Notes: a model not told the origin generated them from the sequence alone. A stretch of DNA of 64,000 nt from a bacterium (GCA_030604405.1 JAUVVY010000017.1:1-64000); one strand, 5' to 3'. Shown: positions 44,898 through 53,545, counted from the stretch's first letter. A program made the numbers and translations.

Positions 44898-45035
44898 AAG
44901 CCCGAGCTACGCGACAGTATTTGGGAAGCCCGAGCTACGCGACGGTATTCGGGAAGCTCGAGCTACGCGGCAGTATTTGGGAAGCCCGAGCTACGCGACG
45001 GTATTCGGGAAGCCCGAGCCACGCGACAGAAGAAG
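44898..45035. repeat. 28-base tandem repeat, about five copies
   Basis: A 28-base unit (AAGCCCGAGCTACGCGACAG followed by TATTTGGG) repeats head to tail from 44898 with starts at 44926, 44954, 44982 and 45010, with a few substitutions and the last unit cut short. There are no spacers, so it is not a CRISPR. Bases 45020-45079 recur at 45993-46052. Confidence 0.85.
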
Positions 45036-45103
45036 GAATGCTCTACTGCAGCTAGCTATTGACGTACGCAGTCCGAACGCCAATGGCAACGGTGAGGCGG
45101 AGG

Positions 45104-45760
45104 TCAGTCGCGCTTGACGCCGCAGGCCAGCAGCACGGCGTACTCGCGCCTGGTGCCGAGATGATCCGTCTCTACCTCGGTGGCCGACTCAATCAGCGCC
45201 ACATGAAAATGGCCCTGTAACTCGTAGTGTAGCTCATCCTCGGAGTAAAAGTGCATGAGCTGGCCCGGGAGTACCTCGAAGGTGTCGGGTTCAATCTCGC
45301 GGCCATGGCCGTAGCGCTCGTCATGCACGGAAAGCACAGTGACTATCGCCACGCCGCCGGGCCGCAGGTGTTTGCTGAGCAGACGCAGGACGCGCTGCCT
45401 CTCCCGGAACTCAAACAGGTGCAGAATGTTGGGCGCAAACACTCCGTCAAACTTGCCCATGTCACGCGTGGGCAGCGAAGGATCGTCAACCAGGTAGCGG
45501 ATGGCGAGGTCGGCGGCCACGTCTCTAGTGGCAGCCACGCGGACAGCAACCGCCATCAGATCAAAAGCGGTGACGGAGAACCCGGCGGCCGCCAGATAAC
45601 GGGAACAGCGGCCGGCGCCGCAGCCGGGATGCAGTACCGAGTAGGCGCCCGCCTGGGCCAGGACCCTGGCTGCAACAGCCAGGACCTCGTCTTCGAGCTC
45701 CTCAACTGCTTGGTCGGTGCCGTCCTGCTGCTGGTCAGGTTCTTCGACGGGCACTGTCAT
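45104..45760 (-). CDS. SAM-dependent methyltransferase (class I, TehB-like)
   Basis: A 218-residue class I methyltransferase. Motif I is VLHPGCGAGRCSRYLA (about residues 43-58), an acidic ribose-binding Asp follows in FDLMAVAV, and motif IV is FDGVFAPNILHL; the C-terminus ends in a beta-strand pair. It resembles TehB and unnamed small-molecule methyltransferases; substrate unknown. Start ATG 45760 follows GAGGG. A 60-base direct repeat, 973 bases apart, flanks it on both sides. Confidence 0.8.
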   Translation of the reverse strand: MTVPVEEPDQQQDGTDQAVEELEDEVLAVAARVLAQAGAYSVLHPGCGAGRCSRYLAAAGFSVTAFDLMAVAVRVAATRDVAADLAIRYLVDDPSLPTRDMGKFDGVFAPNILHLFEFRERQRVLRLLSKHLRPGGVAIVTVLSVHDERYGHGREIEPDTFEVLPGQLMHFYSEDELHYELQGHFHVALIESATEVETDHLGTRREYAVLLACGVKRD

Positions 45761-45839
45761 CAGATTTCATCCCTCAAGCGAACGAATTGCTGCGGCCGTG
45801 TGGGCCGCTGCGACGGCAACGGCAGACGGCGATCGTGCT

Positions 45840-46300
45840 GTGGCAAGTCTTGGGCCGGATAGGGAACCCGGATTTTGCGAAAGCAAAATCCACCCTATTC
45901 GGCCCCTCCGAACGACTCAACAACAACGGCGTCGGGCTGGAAAGCCCGACCCACAGAATAGAAAAGGCATTGTCAGGCTGGAAAGCCTGACCCACGCGAC
46001 AGAAGAAGCAGTGCTTTACTGTAGCTACCTATTGACATACACAGTCCGAACGACTCAACAACAACGGCGTCGGGCTGCCCTTCGACAAGCTGCCCTTCGG
46101 CCCTTCGGCAGGCTCCCTTCGACAGGCTCAGGGCGCACGCGGCAGGGCGGACAGGGCAGGGCCTACGGGATGCCCGACCCACGCGCTAAAAGGTTGAGAC
46201 GTTGCCTTTCGGCTTGCCCGCCTTCGCCAAGGCTCCCGCCGTCGCTAAAGCTATGGCGGACGAGATGGCGGGCACGCTTGTGCCACGGGAACATATTTGA
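45840..46300. repeat. Repeat block: variable-hairpin C7, 60-base repeat, D and E units
   Basis: The 644-base gap before the PurS-like gene holds family C copy 7 (45852-45909; apical 9-base-pair hairpin 45870-45878 with 45883-45891 and ATAGGG/CCCTAT outer arms), a family A hairpin pair, the second copy of the 60-base repeat (45993-46052), several family D units (about 46078-46150), and a family E block (about 46210-46285). No gene is evident. Confidence 0.7.
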
Positions 46301-46404
46301 CATTTGCAGGCAGGCAGGTAGGAACTGCACAATCGGCGAACTATACTCTGCAGATAAAGTTCGCCACACGGATTCTAATTTCCTGCGGGCCGGTGAAATA
46401 AATT

Positions 46405-46935
46405 ATGCAAACAGTTGAACTGACAGTGGAATTGAAAATACCTGATGTGACGGCACTGACAGCGGCAAGTGCGCTGCGGCGTCTGCTGGGGTACGAAGAT
46501 GTCCTCGTGGAGCTGCGCAGAGCGGACTACTACCGTCTGAGCCTCGCAACCGACAGCGAGCAGGAGGCGCTGCAGCTAGCCGAGGACCTCGCGGAAAATA
46601 CCAACCTGTTTGTGAACCCGAACAAACACCGCTACGAGGTGGCTGCCGGGGCACACAACGCCGCGGCCGCTGGCGCGGACGGCACCTGTGCGGTCAATGT
46701 GCTGGTAACTGACCCGGAAAGTGGCTCCGGTGAAGCGGTACTGAGCGCGCTGCAGGGGCGACTCGGTTACCGGGACCAAGTCAGCGCGGTGGTGGCCGGG
46801 AAGCTGTGGACCCTGGTGCTGAAGGCCGATAGTAAAGAGCAGGCCAAGGCTATCGCCAAAGAGATCGCGGTAACTGAATCGCGCAGCGAAGGGCTGCTTG
46901 TGAATCCCCATTATCAGGAATATGAGATGTGGTGA
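46405..46935 (+). CDS. Tandem PurS-like domain protein
   Basis: A 176-residue protein made of two similar halves of about 85 residues. Each starts like PurS (VELTVELKIPDVTALTAASA; CAVNVLVTDPESGSGEAVLS), contains a central GYEDVL/GYRDQV segment, and ends with an N-P motif as in PurS (LFVNPNKHRYEV and LLVNPHYQEYEMW). PurS is the small subunit of formylglycinamidine synthase, usually a single domain of about 80 residues. purQ and purL are not adjacent, so function here is open; it may be a PurS fusion or a paralogue with another role. An inverted repeat upstream (46335-46342 with 46358-46365) may be an operator. Confidence 0.5.
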   Translation: MQTVELTVELKIPDVTALTAASALRRLLGYEDVLVELRRADYYRLSLATDSEQEALQLAEDLAENTNLFVNPNKHRYEVAAGAHNAAAAGADGTCAVNVLVTDPESGSGEAVLSALQGRLGYRDQVSAVVAGKLWTLVLKADSKEQAKAIAKEIAVTESRSEGLLVNPHYQEYEMW

Positions 46936-47035
46936 GGCGGGGCTGCTGTCCTACCGGGTGAGAGCAGCGATGGGTTGACTGGCATCGAAATGTGGCAGGG
47001 GATGTAAGCGGCTTTGAAAAGGTGAAGACGTTCCC

Positions 47036-48322
47036 ATGAAGACGCGCTGGCGGAGAGCAATTCGCTGGTTGCATCCGGGGCTGCGCGTAAAGCGCTGGTT
47101 CCTGCTGACGCTTGTGGGCACCGCGGTGGCCGCGATCGGCGTCGTGCTGGTGCTGAATCTTTTTGCCTATGAGCTGACGGTTTACAGCGGCGGCCCACTG
47201 AGCGCGAGCATCATCGGCACGGCGGCCATCGTGCTGGGGCTGATCCTGGTGGCGGTATCGCTGCGGCAGGTGGTCAGATCGGTGGCCACGGCGCTATTGC
47301 CTGACGAGGACGAACTTGTAGATGTGATGCTGACGCGGCGGCGGCGGGCGATGGGGCCGCTGATTGTGACTATCGGCGGCGGGACCGGCCTTTCATATCT
47401 GCTGCGCGGCCTGAAGAAGCGCACATCCAACCTGACGGCGATCGCGACGGTGTCGGACGATGGCGGCAGTTCGGGCCGGCTGACGCGGGAGATGTCCATC
47501 TTGAACCTGCCGCCGGGCGATATCCGCAACTGCCTGTTGGCGCTGGCTGACGAAGAGCCGCTGATGACGCAGCTTCTGCAATACCGCTTCAACGGCACCA
47601 GCGGGGGGTTGGAGGGCCACAGTCTCGGCAACCTGCTGATCGCGGCGCTGACCGACATCACCGGCGACTTCGAACTGGCTGTGAAGGAGACCAGCCGGGT
47701 TCTGGCCATCCGCGGGCGCGTGTTGCCGCCGACGTTGCAGCACGTTGAGCTGTGCGCACGCACAGTCAACGGGGCCGAGCTGCGCGGGGAGACCAACATC
47801 GCTACTTCTTCCGAGCCAATAGATTACGTGTATCTCGATCCGCCCGCCCCGCCAGCGGTGCCGGATGTATTGGAGGCGATCGCGGACGCGCGGATCGTAG
47901 TCATCGGCCCAGGCAGTACCTACACCAGCGTAATTCCCAACCTACTGGTACGGGGGGTGGCGGAGGCACTGGCGAACACGTCAGCGATGCGCATCTTCGT
48001 CTGTAACGTGATGACGCAGCCGGGCGAAACCGATAATTTCAAGGCATCCGACCATGTGGCGACCATTGACAGGCACGTTGATGCGCCGGTTTTTGATTAT
48101 GTCATAGTCAATACTCGGCGTCCGGACAAGTCGATCCTGGAGCGCTACAGTACGACGGGCGCAGCATTCGTAGAGCCTGATGTTGCGGTGATTGCGCGGA
48201 TGGGCTACATCCCGGTGGGAAGCACGCTGTTGTCGGAGGATGACTTCGCGCGTCACGACCCTAAGAAGCTATCGGATGCGATAATGCGGCTTGCTGCAGA
48301 GGAGACCAAGATAGGCTTGTAA
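47036..48322 (+). CDS. yvcK: YvcK/CofD-like gluconeogenesis factor with N-terminal membrane helices
   Basis: A 428-residue protein. Two transmembrane helices (about residues 20-45 and 55-78) precede the YvcK/CofD fold: VTIGGGTGLSYLLRGLKK, ATVSDDGGSSGRLTREM, PPGDIRNCLLALADEEP, GHSLGNLLIAALT and VVIGPGSTYTSVIPNLL. YvcK binds UDP-sugars and is needed for growth on gluconeogenic substrates in Bacillus. It sits 150 bases upstream of gap, matching that role. The membrane anchor is unusual for the Bacillus protein. Start ATG 47036 follows AAAAGGTG. Confidence 0.9.
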   Translation: MKTRWRRAIRWLHPGLRVKRWFLLTLVGTAVAAIGVVLVLNLFAYELTVYSGGPLSASIIGTAAIVLGLILVAVSLRQVVRSVATALLPDEDELVDVMLTRRRRAMGPLIVTIGGGTGLSYLLRGLKKRTSNLTAIATVSDDGGSSGRLTREMSILNLPPGDIRNCLLALADEEPLMTQLLQYRFNGTSGGLEGHSLGNLLIAALTDITGDFELAVKETSRVLAIRGRVLPPTLQHVELCARTVNGAELRGETNIATSSEPIDYVYLDPPAPPAVPDVLEAIADARIVVIGPGSTYTSVIPNLLVRGVAEALANTSAMRIFVCNVMTQPGETDNFKASDHVATIDRHVDAPVFDYVIVNTRRPDKSILERYSTTGAAFVEPDVAVIARMGYIPVGSTLLSEDDFARHDPKKLSDAIMRLAAEETKIGL

Positions 48323-48345
48323 AAGGCAGTAGGATATAGTATAAG
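48317..48345 (+). promoter_or_regulatory. Possible promoter of gap
   Basis: TTGTAA (48317-48322, overlapping the yvcK stop) and TATAAG (48340-48345) are 17 bases apart, followed by an A/T-rich leader. The match is imperfect; a start near 48352 would leave about 120 bases of leader before gap. Confidence 0.35.
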
Positions 48346-48472
48346 GTGAATGATATAACAATATATTCTTTGCAGAGTGCGCCACAGCACCGCTGTTGTG
48401 GGCTGGATGAGGAATTGCAGACAAGAATAGTGCATGTTTGAATCTGACTTGTCGCGCTAGGAGGACAAGACT

Positions 48473-49522
48473 GTGTCTGTCAAGGTTGGTATCAACGGTT
48501 TCGGTCGCATCGGTCGTCAAGTGTTTAAGGCTATCTACGAAAATTACTCTGGCGAAGTGGAGCTAGTGGCGGTAAATGACCTGACTGATGATGCGACGCT
48601 GGCGTACCTGCTCAAGTATGACAGCGTCTATGGCCGCTTCGATGCTGAGATTGCAGACGGCGATGGCGCCATCATCGTCAATGGCACGAAGATCAAGAGC
48701 CTGGAGGAGCGGGACCCGGCGAAGCTGCCATGGGCCGATTTGGGCGTTGAGGTGGTACTGGAGTCGACCGGCTTTTTCCGCGAGGTCGAGGATGACCCGG
48801 AGCAGGAGGCCCACAAGAAGTCGGCCTACCAGCACATCGAGGCAGGCGCTAAGAAGGTAATCATTTCGGCTCCTGCCAGAGGCAAGGCTGACTACCTGGT
48901 CACTTTGGTTCTGGGCGTCAACGACGATGCCTACGATCCGGCCCAGCATAGCCTGATCTCCAACGCATCGTGCACCACGAACTGTCTGGCTCCGATGTGC
49001 AAGGTGCTGCACGGGAACTTCACCATCGTCAACGGCATCATGACCACCGTGCACAGCTACACCTCTGACCAGAACCTGATGGACGGCCCGCACAGGGACC
49101 TGCGTCGTGCGCGCCACGCGGCAGAGAACATCGTGCCGACGAGCACCGGTGCAGCATCGGCCATCGGTGTGGTGATTCCGGACCTGGACGAGAGGCTGGA
49201 CGGCATCGCCTTGCGCGTGCCCACACCCACCGGCTCAGTTACCGACCTGGTGGTCAATGTCGAGAAGTCCACTTCTGTTGAAGAAGTCAACGCCGCCTTC
49301 AAAGCCGCCGCTGATGGCGAACTGGCCGGATATCTGGAATACACCGAGGCTCCCATCGTGCGTGCCGATATCGTCGGCAGCCCGGCCTCGTGCATTCTCG
49401 ACTCAGAGTACACTAAGGTCATTGACGGGACTCTGGTCAAGGTGCTGGGCTGGTATGACAACGAATGGGGCTACTCGATGCGGACGGCCGAACTGCTCAA
49501 GATAGTTGGGGAAAGTCTCTAG
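48473..49522 (+). CDS. gap: Glyceraldehyde-3-phosphate dehydrogenase
   Basis: A 349-residue glycolytic enzyme converting glyceraldehyde 3-phosphate to 1,3-bisphosphoglycerate with NAD. NAD fold NGFGRIGRQVFKA, catalytic Cys in SNASCTTNCLAP, and TGAASAIGVVIPDL are complete. Start GTG 48473 follows AGGAGGA. It is followed by pgk and tpiA on the same strand. Confidence 0.97.
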   Translation: MSVKVGINGFGRIGRQVFKAIYENYSGEVELVAVNDLTDDATLAYLLKYDSVYGRFDAEIADGDGAIIVNGTKIKSLEERDPAKLPWADLGVEVVLESTGFFREVEDDPEQEAHKKSAYQHIEAGAKKVIISAPARGKADYLVTLVLGVNDDAYDPAQHSLISNASCTTNCLAPMCKVLHGNFTIVNGIMTTVHSYTSDQNLMDGPHRDLRRARHAAENIVPTSTGAASAIGVVIPDLDERLDGIALRVPTPTGSVTDLVVNVEKSTSVEEVNAAFKAAADGELAGYLEYTEAPIVRADIVGSPASCILDSEYTKVIDGTLVKVLGWYDNEWGYSMRTAELLKIVGESL

Positions 49523-49542
49523 GCCCCATTATTCGAAAAACC

Positions 49543-49663
49543 CTCGGGCTGGAAGCTGAGAACGCTGACCCACGCCTCTGGCGTGGGTGTTGTCGCGTTC
49601 TCACCTGACCTGCGCCAAGCACAGGTCAGGCCGAGCCACGCGTCTTGTGAATTATTCGAGTCA
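49543..49663. repeat. Family F nested-hairpin repeat between gap and pgk
   Basis: CTGAGAACGC pairs with GCGTTCTCA around an internal CCCACGCC-tct-GGCGTGGG hairpin, followed by ACCTGACCTGCGC-caag-CACAGGTCAGG and the recurring GTCTTGTGAATTATTCGAG tail. A second copy at 54303-54442 keeps the outer parts but has a different inner hairpin. Confidence 0.7.
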
Positions 49664-49691
49664 GGCGGCACAATGAGAATAGATCACAAGC

Positions 49692-49723
49692 ACGGCGGCG
49701 GGCGCTCGGACATCCGCCGCCGT
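49692..49723 (+). other. Perfect 10-base-pair hairpin in the pgk leader
   Basis: ACGGCGGCGG (49692-49701) pairs perfectly with CCGCCGCCGT (49714-49723) around a 12-base loop; TTGTGTC follows. It could stabilise or end the gap mRNA, or regulate pgk. Confidence 0.55.
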
Positions 49724-49762
49724 TGTGTCATTGAGAGCCTTAGACGTCGGAGGAACGGGTGA

Positions 49763-50980
49763 GTGAGCATGCACAAGGCTACCGTTAGGGACCGCGACAT
49801 AAGCGGGAAGACGGCGCTGGTCAGAGTTGACTTCAATGTGCCGCTCAAAGATGGCCGAATAGAAGACGACACGCGCATAGTGGCTTCCCTGCCTACAATC
49901 GAGTATCTCCTGGAACACGGCTGCAAGGTTATCCTGTGTGCCCACCTGGGCCGACCCGATGGGGAGATCGCGCCTGGGCTCAGCCTGGAGCTGTGCGCCG
50001 ACCGGCTCCGTGAATTGCTCAGCGAGGCGCTCGGCAGGCCGGCGCAAGTGGAGTTCGTGGATGACTGCATCGGTGAGAAAGTCGCGGAGAAGGCCGCACA
50101 GATGCAGGCCGGCGACGTGCTGCTACTGGAGAATACCCGTTTTTACTGCGCTGAGACGTCGAAGAACGAAGGCGAGATGCTGGAGTTTGCGGAGAAGCTG
50201 GCCGCGCCGGCGGAGCTGTACATCAACGACGCTTTCGGTGCCGGCCATCGCAACCACGCCTCTACCTACGGAGTGACCAAGTACCTGAGCCCGTGTGTGG
50301 CCGGGCTGCTGGTCGAGAAGGAGATCGAGCAACTGAGTCGCATTCTGACCGCTCCGCAGGAAGGCCTTGTGGTCGTGCTGGGCGGGGCCAAGGTCGAGGA
50401 CAAGATCGGCGTAATCAAGGCCCTGCTGCCCAAGTGCGAGAAGATGCTGATCGGCGGTGCGATGTCGTGGGCGTTTTTCAAGGCGAAGGGCATGGAAGTC
50501 GGGCTGTCGCTGTGTGAGCCGGAAAGTGTAGAGTCTGCCGAGGATGTCCTTGCCAGCATGGGCGACGACTTGCAGAAACTGATGCTGCCGGTGGACGTGT
50601 ACATGCAAAACGTCGCCGGAGACCACCAGATAAGGTACGCGGCTGCCGACGCCATCGAGCCGGGCTGGGACGCCCTCGACATCGGGGACGAGACGCGCAA
50701 GACCTATGCCGACATCATCCTCAAGGCCGCCAACGTCTTCTGGAACGGACCGATGGGCAAGTTCGAGCGCAAACCCTTTGACGAGGGCACTTTCGCGGTC
50801 GCCAGAGCAATGGGGGATTGCCCGGGCTTCAACGTCGTCGGCGGAGGTGACTCGGTGGCCGCCGTCACGCAGATGGGTGTAGCCGACGCCATAGACCATA
50901 TCTCGACCGGCGGCGGCGCGTCGCTGGAATTCCTGGAAGACGGCGTGCTCTCAGCGATTGAGGCGCTTGACGACAAGTAG
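49763..50980 (+). CDS. pgk: Phosphoglycerate kinase
   Basis: A 405-residue glycolytic kinase. Landmarks are VRVDFNVPLKDGRI near the N-terminus, LLENTRFYCAETSKNEGEM, LGGAKVEDKIGVI, and the C-terminal ATP-binding GGGDSVAAVTQ and STGGGASLEFLE. GTG 49763, 7 bases after GGAGGAA, is the best start; ATG 49769 is in frame. The tpiA start follows 18 bases after the stop. Confidence 0.97.
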   Translation: MSMHKATVRDRDISGKTALVRVDFNVPLKDGRIEDDTRIVASLPTIEYLLEHGCKVILCAHLGRPDGEIAPGLSLELCADRLRELLSEALGRPAQVEFVDDCIGEKVAEKAAQMQAGDVLLLENTRFYCAETSKNEGEMLEFAEKLAAPAELYINDAFGAGHRNHASTYGVTKYLSPCVAGLLVEKEIEQLSRILTAPQEGLVVVLGGAKVEDKIGVIKALLPKCEKMLIGGAMSWAFFKAKGMEVGLSLCEPESVESAEDVLASMGDDLQKLMLPVDVYMQNVAGDHQIRYAAADAIEPGWDALDIGDETRKTYADIILKAANVFWNGPMGKFERKPFDEGTFAVARAMGDCPGFNVVGGGDSVAAVTQMGVADAIDHISTGGGASLEFLEDGVLSAIEALDDK

Positions 50981-50998
50981 GGCTTCTGGAGGAAGATT

Positions 50999-51814
50999 AT
51001 GCGAATACCGATGATGGCCGGAAACTGGAAGATGAATTGTGACAATCCTGCAGCCGTCGAACTGGCCAAGGGCATCGTCGAGGGCAGCGCCAACGCGTTA
51101 GGATGTGAAGTCATCGTCTGCCCGCCCTTCACCGCGCTGAGCGCAGTCAATGATGTAACCAAAGATAGCCCCGTGTCGCTGGGCGGCCAGAACTTCTTCT
51201 GGAAAGCCGACGGCGCATTCACCGGCGAGATTGCCGCCGATATGCTGCTTTGCTGCGGCTGCGAGTATGTCATCATCGGCCACTCCGAGCGCCGCGGCCG
51301 CTTCGGTGCGACTGACGAGGACTTCGCCGAAGAGCTGCAGTCAGTATTCGGCGACAACGACGCCACCGTCAGTATCAAGCTGAAGGCCGCCGTGGATGCG
51401 GGCCTCAAGCCGATCGCCTGCTGCGGTGAGCTGCTGTCCGAGCGCGAAAAGGGCATGACCGACGCCATCGTCAGCGACCAGGTGCGGGCCATGCTCGACG
51501 GCTGCAGCGAAGAGCAGTTGCACAGCGTCACTATCGCCTACGAGCCGGTCTGGGCCATCGGCACCGGCGAGGTCTGCGAGGCCGATGAAGCCAACCGCGT
51601 CTGCGGCCTGATCCGTGCCGTAGTGGCCGAGGTCGCCGGGCAAGAGACTGCTGACAATATGCGCATCCTCTATGGCGGCAGTGTCAAGCCGGACAACGTC
51701 GAGGGCCTGATGGCGCAGGCGGAGATTGACGGCGGCTTAGTTGGCGGGGCGTCGCTGAAGGCCGATTCCTTCTGCACGCTGATCGAGGTGGCGGGCAGAG
51801 CCAAGAGGGCGTAA
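50999..51814 (+). CDS. tpiA: Triosephosphate isomerase
   Basis: A 271-residue TIM-barrel enzyme that interconverts the triose phosphates. The Lys-containing GNWKMNC opener, catalytic His in YVIIGHSERR, catalytic Glu in IAYEPVWAIGTGE and phosphate loop ILYGGSVKPDN are all present. It lies in the gap-pgk-tpiA operon. Its last 44 codons have a diverged second copy at 52705-52836, behind the next gene. Confidence 0.97.
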   Translation: MRIPMMAGNWKMNCDNPAAVELAKGIVEGSANALGCEVIVCPPFTALSAVNDVTKDSPVSLGGQNFFWKADGAFTGEIAADMLLCCGCEYVIIGHSERRGRFGATDEDFAEELQSVFGDNDATVSIKLKAAVDAGLKPIACCGELLSEREKGMTDAIVSDQVRAMLDGCSEEQLHSVTIAYEPVWAIGTGEVCEADEANRVCGLIRAVVAEVAGQETADNMRILYGGSVKPDNVEGLMAQAEIDGGLVGGASLKADSFCTLIEVAGRAKRA

Positions 51815-51842
51815 TCCCCACCCCTGCACCATGCCAACGCGA

Positions 51843-51876
51843 AGGCGGCCTCCCGGCGAGGTCGCCTGTTTTCTTT
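51843..51876 (+). terminator. Rho-independent terminator after tpiA
   Basis: AGGCGGCCTC (51843-51852) pairs with GAGGTCGCCT (51858-51867) with one G-T wobble around loop CCGGC, and GTTTTCTTT follows. This is a strong intrinsic terminator 29 bases after the tpiA stop. Confidence 0.85.
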
Positions 51877-51974
51877 GCACCAGGGAGGAGAAACAGTCAT
51901 CGAGCGCGAAATTCATCGTCAAGATAACCCGTCGATGGTCAAGATGCGAAGTCTGCTCTAAAGGAATGAGAGCC

Positions 51975-52661
51975 ATGCGTTTTGAGCTTCCTCCCTTACC
52001 GCCTTCGCTGGAGGGCATCAGAGCCAGAGCGGAATGGGAAAGGCACGACCTGTTGACCCAGCAGCTTGAAGCCTTGCGCGCGCCTCGCCTCATGATCTTT
52101 GTCGACACAAATAATGTTCACCTCGGCTACTACCAGACGCTACACATAGACCTGAAGAAGAATCCGCCCGCGGAACCCCCAAAGCTCGACCCGGTGAAGC
52201 TCCTCGATCATCTTGTCGATTTTCCCCGACACCGCCTAATTCGGGCGTACTGGTATGACGCAGAAGTGGGCAAGGGTTCGTCACTGTACGAGGTTCAACA
52301 GTCCTTGCATGGCGCGGTGCGTGGAACCGCTTTCTGCGATCTCACGTTGGGCGAACATACGGGCGAACGTCAAGAGCGCCGTGAAAAGGGCGTTGACATC
52401 GCACTTGCGGTAGATATGCTGGAACACGCTTTTCGGGACAACTATGATACCGCGATACTGTGCAGCGGCGATTCGGATTTTGTCCCGCTCGTACGAGCCG
52501 TAAAGGCGACCGGGAAGCATGTAATGTGCTCATCATACACCTGCACACTTTCCCAGGACAAAGACATCTTAGAAAGCATAGATTACTTCATTCCCCTGGA
52601 TGGTGTGGACCTAACATGGGCGGAAGAAGAGGAAACGGTAAATGAAGAGGAAGTGCCGTAG
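51975..52661 (+). CDS. NYN-domain (LabA/PIN-like) nuclease
   Basis: A 228-residue NYN-fold protein, a PIN-related nuclease. The acidic metal residues appear in order: [14 protein letters not shown] (Asp), [15 protein letters not shown] (Asp and Asp), and [15 protein letters not shown] (Asp pair). ATG 51975, 9 bases after AAGGA, is the best start; the frame is open upstream through the tpiA terminator. It lies between intact tpiA and a detached copy of the tpiA end, so it is the cargo of an apparent insertion. RNA cleavage, perhaps in defence, is inferred. Confidence 0.85.
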   Translation: MRFELPPLPPSLEGIRARAEWERHDLLTQQLEALRAPRLMIFVDTNNVHLGYYQTLHIDLKKNPPAEPPKLDPVKLLDHLVDFPRHRLIRAYWYDAEVGKGSSLYEVQQSLHGAVRGTAFCDLTLGEHTGERQERREKGVDIALAVDMLEHAFRDNYDTAILCSGDSDFVPLVRAVKATGKHVMCSSYTCTLSQDKDILESIDYFIPLDGVDLTWAEEEETVNEEEVP

Positions 52662-52704
52662 CAGGAACATGCGCCGTGTTGTGAGGCGTCCTCTCCGCCT
52701 TAGA

Positions 52705-52836
52705 GTCAAGCCGGACAATGTGGGGGGCTTGATGGCGCAGGCGGAGATTGACGGCGGGCTGGTCGGCGGGGCGTCGCTGAAAGCCGACTCCTTCTGCGCG
52801 CTGATCGAGGTAGCAGGCAGAATCAAGGACCGGTAA
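52705..52836 (+). pseudogene. Detached 3' fragment of tpiA
   Basis: These 132 bases match the last 44 codons of tpiA (51683-51814) without gaps and stop at the same place. Fifteen codons differ; ten changes are silent and the remaining five are mostly in the last six codons. That is the pattern expected from a second, once-functional lineage rather than decay of a local duplicate. The open frame extends upstream to 52642 but has no tpiA similarity before 52705. Confidence 0.9.
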
Positions 52837-52900
52837 TTGCCAAGCGTGTGGCTCAGTAAACAGTTGAAGAACAGGGAGGCGTACGAGCGAGAGATACGAC

Positions 52901-53545
52901 ATGAGCGCAGTGGAAGTCGTTTTTGTGTCAGTAGCGCTGGGAGCAGCAATTGTGGCGTGGCTGTCGATGAGGCAGGCACAGCGCACTGCAGACATTATGG
53001 ATAGGCAATTCGCGCAAGAATATCGACCGTCGCTATACATTTGGCCACTGGACGGAAACGTTTGGGATGAGTGGGAGTGGGAATACAAGGTCGCTAATAC
53101 AGGGCGTGGGCCTGCTCTTAACGTTATCGTAGGTGCCCACTGGGGACCGGCCTGGCAGAAGAGAACTATTCCCGTGCTCATGGAGATAGATGAGGCGCGC
53201 CCGCGGGCCTCGGACCTCGATCACGCTCCCCCCTTGCAGCGCATCGCGGTACTTCCTGGAGGAGACACTCGAGTATTCCGCCTCCCTTTCCCACGGCATG
53301 ATGATGTAGCCGCTGACGACCCCCTGAGCCAATATGTGCTTCATGCCGAGTGGACGGACCCGACCAGCAATGAGCGGCTATATCGCTGTTGGGAAGTTCA
53401 CAAATGGAACCCTTCTGATAGGGCGGGAAGCATTCGGGCGACGGCTGAACAGTTGTCTTCTCCCCTTCCCGCCCATCCCGGCTGTGAGCAGTGCCCGGTG
53501 CGTAACAAACTGGAGCATTGTCCTATAGAAAAGGGTGACAAATAG
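52901..53545 (+). CDS. Hypothetical protein with one N-terminal transmembrane helix
   Basis: A 214-residue protein starting at ATG 52901. An N-terminal helix (VVFVSVALGAAIVAWLSM) is followed by QAQRTADIMDRQFAQEYRPSLYI, a beta-rich middle (KVANTGRGPALNVIVGAHW) and a C-terminal Cys pair (CEQCPVRNKLEHC). This resembles small membrane-anchored proteins of accessory regions; no family is recognised. It is tail to tail with the methyltransferase, 9 bases away. Confidence 0.6.
   Translation: MSAVEVVFVSVALGAAIVAWLSMRQAQRTADIMDRQFAQEYRPSLYIWPLDGNVWDEWEWEYKVANTGRGPALNVIVGAHWGPAWQKRTIPVLMEIDEARPRASDLDHAPPLQRIAVLPGGDTRVFRLPFPRHDDVAADDPLSQYVLHAEWTDPTSNERLYRCWEVHKWNPSDRAGSIRATAEQLSSPLPAHPGCEQCPVRNKLEHCPIEKGDK

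Noticed and set aside
44898-45035. Possible CRISPR array
   Set aside because: Units are directly adjacent without unique spacers and no cas genes are present.
49543-49640. CTGAGA ... ACCTGA resembling a TPP riboswitch core
   Set aside because: In both copies the CTGAGAACGC pairs with GCGTTCTC as part of a dispersed hairpin repeat; the spacing and remaining THI-box elements are missing and no thiamine gene follows.
52642-52836. 64-residue frame as a real small gene
   Set aside because: Its last 44 codons are a tpiA end; the upstream part has no ribosome site, so it is a remnant.
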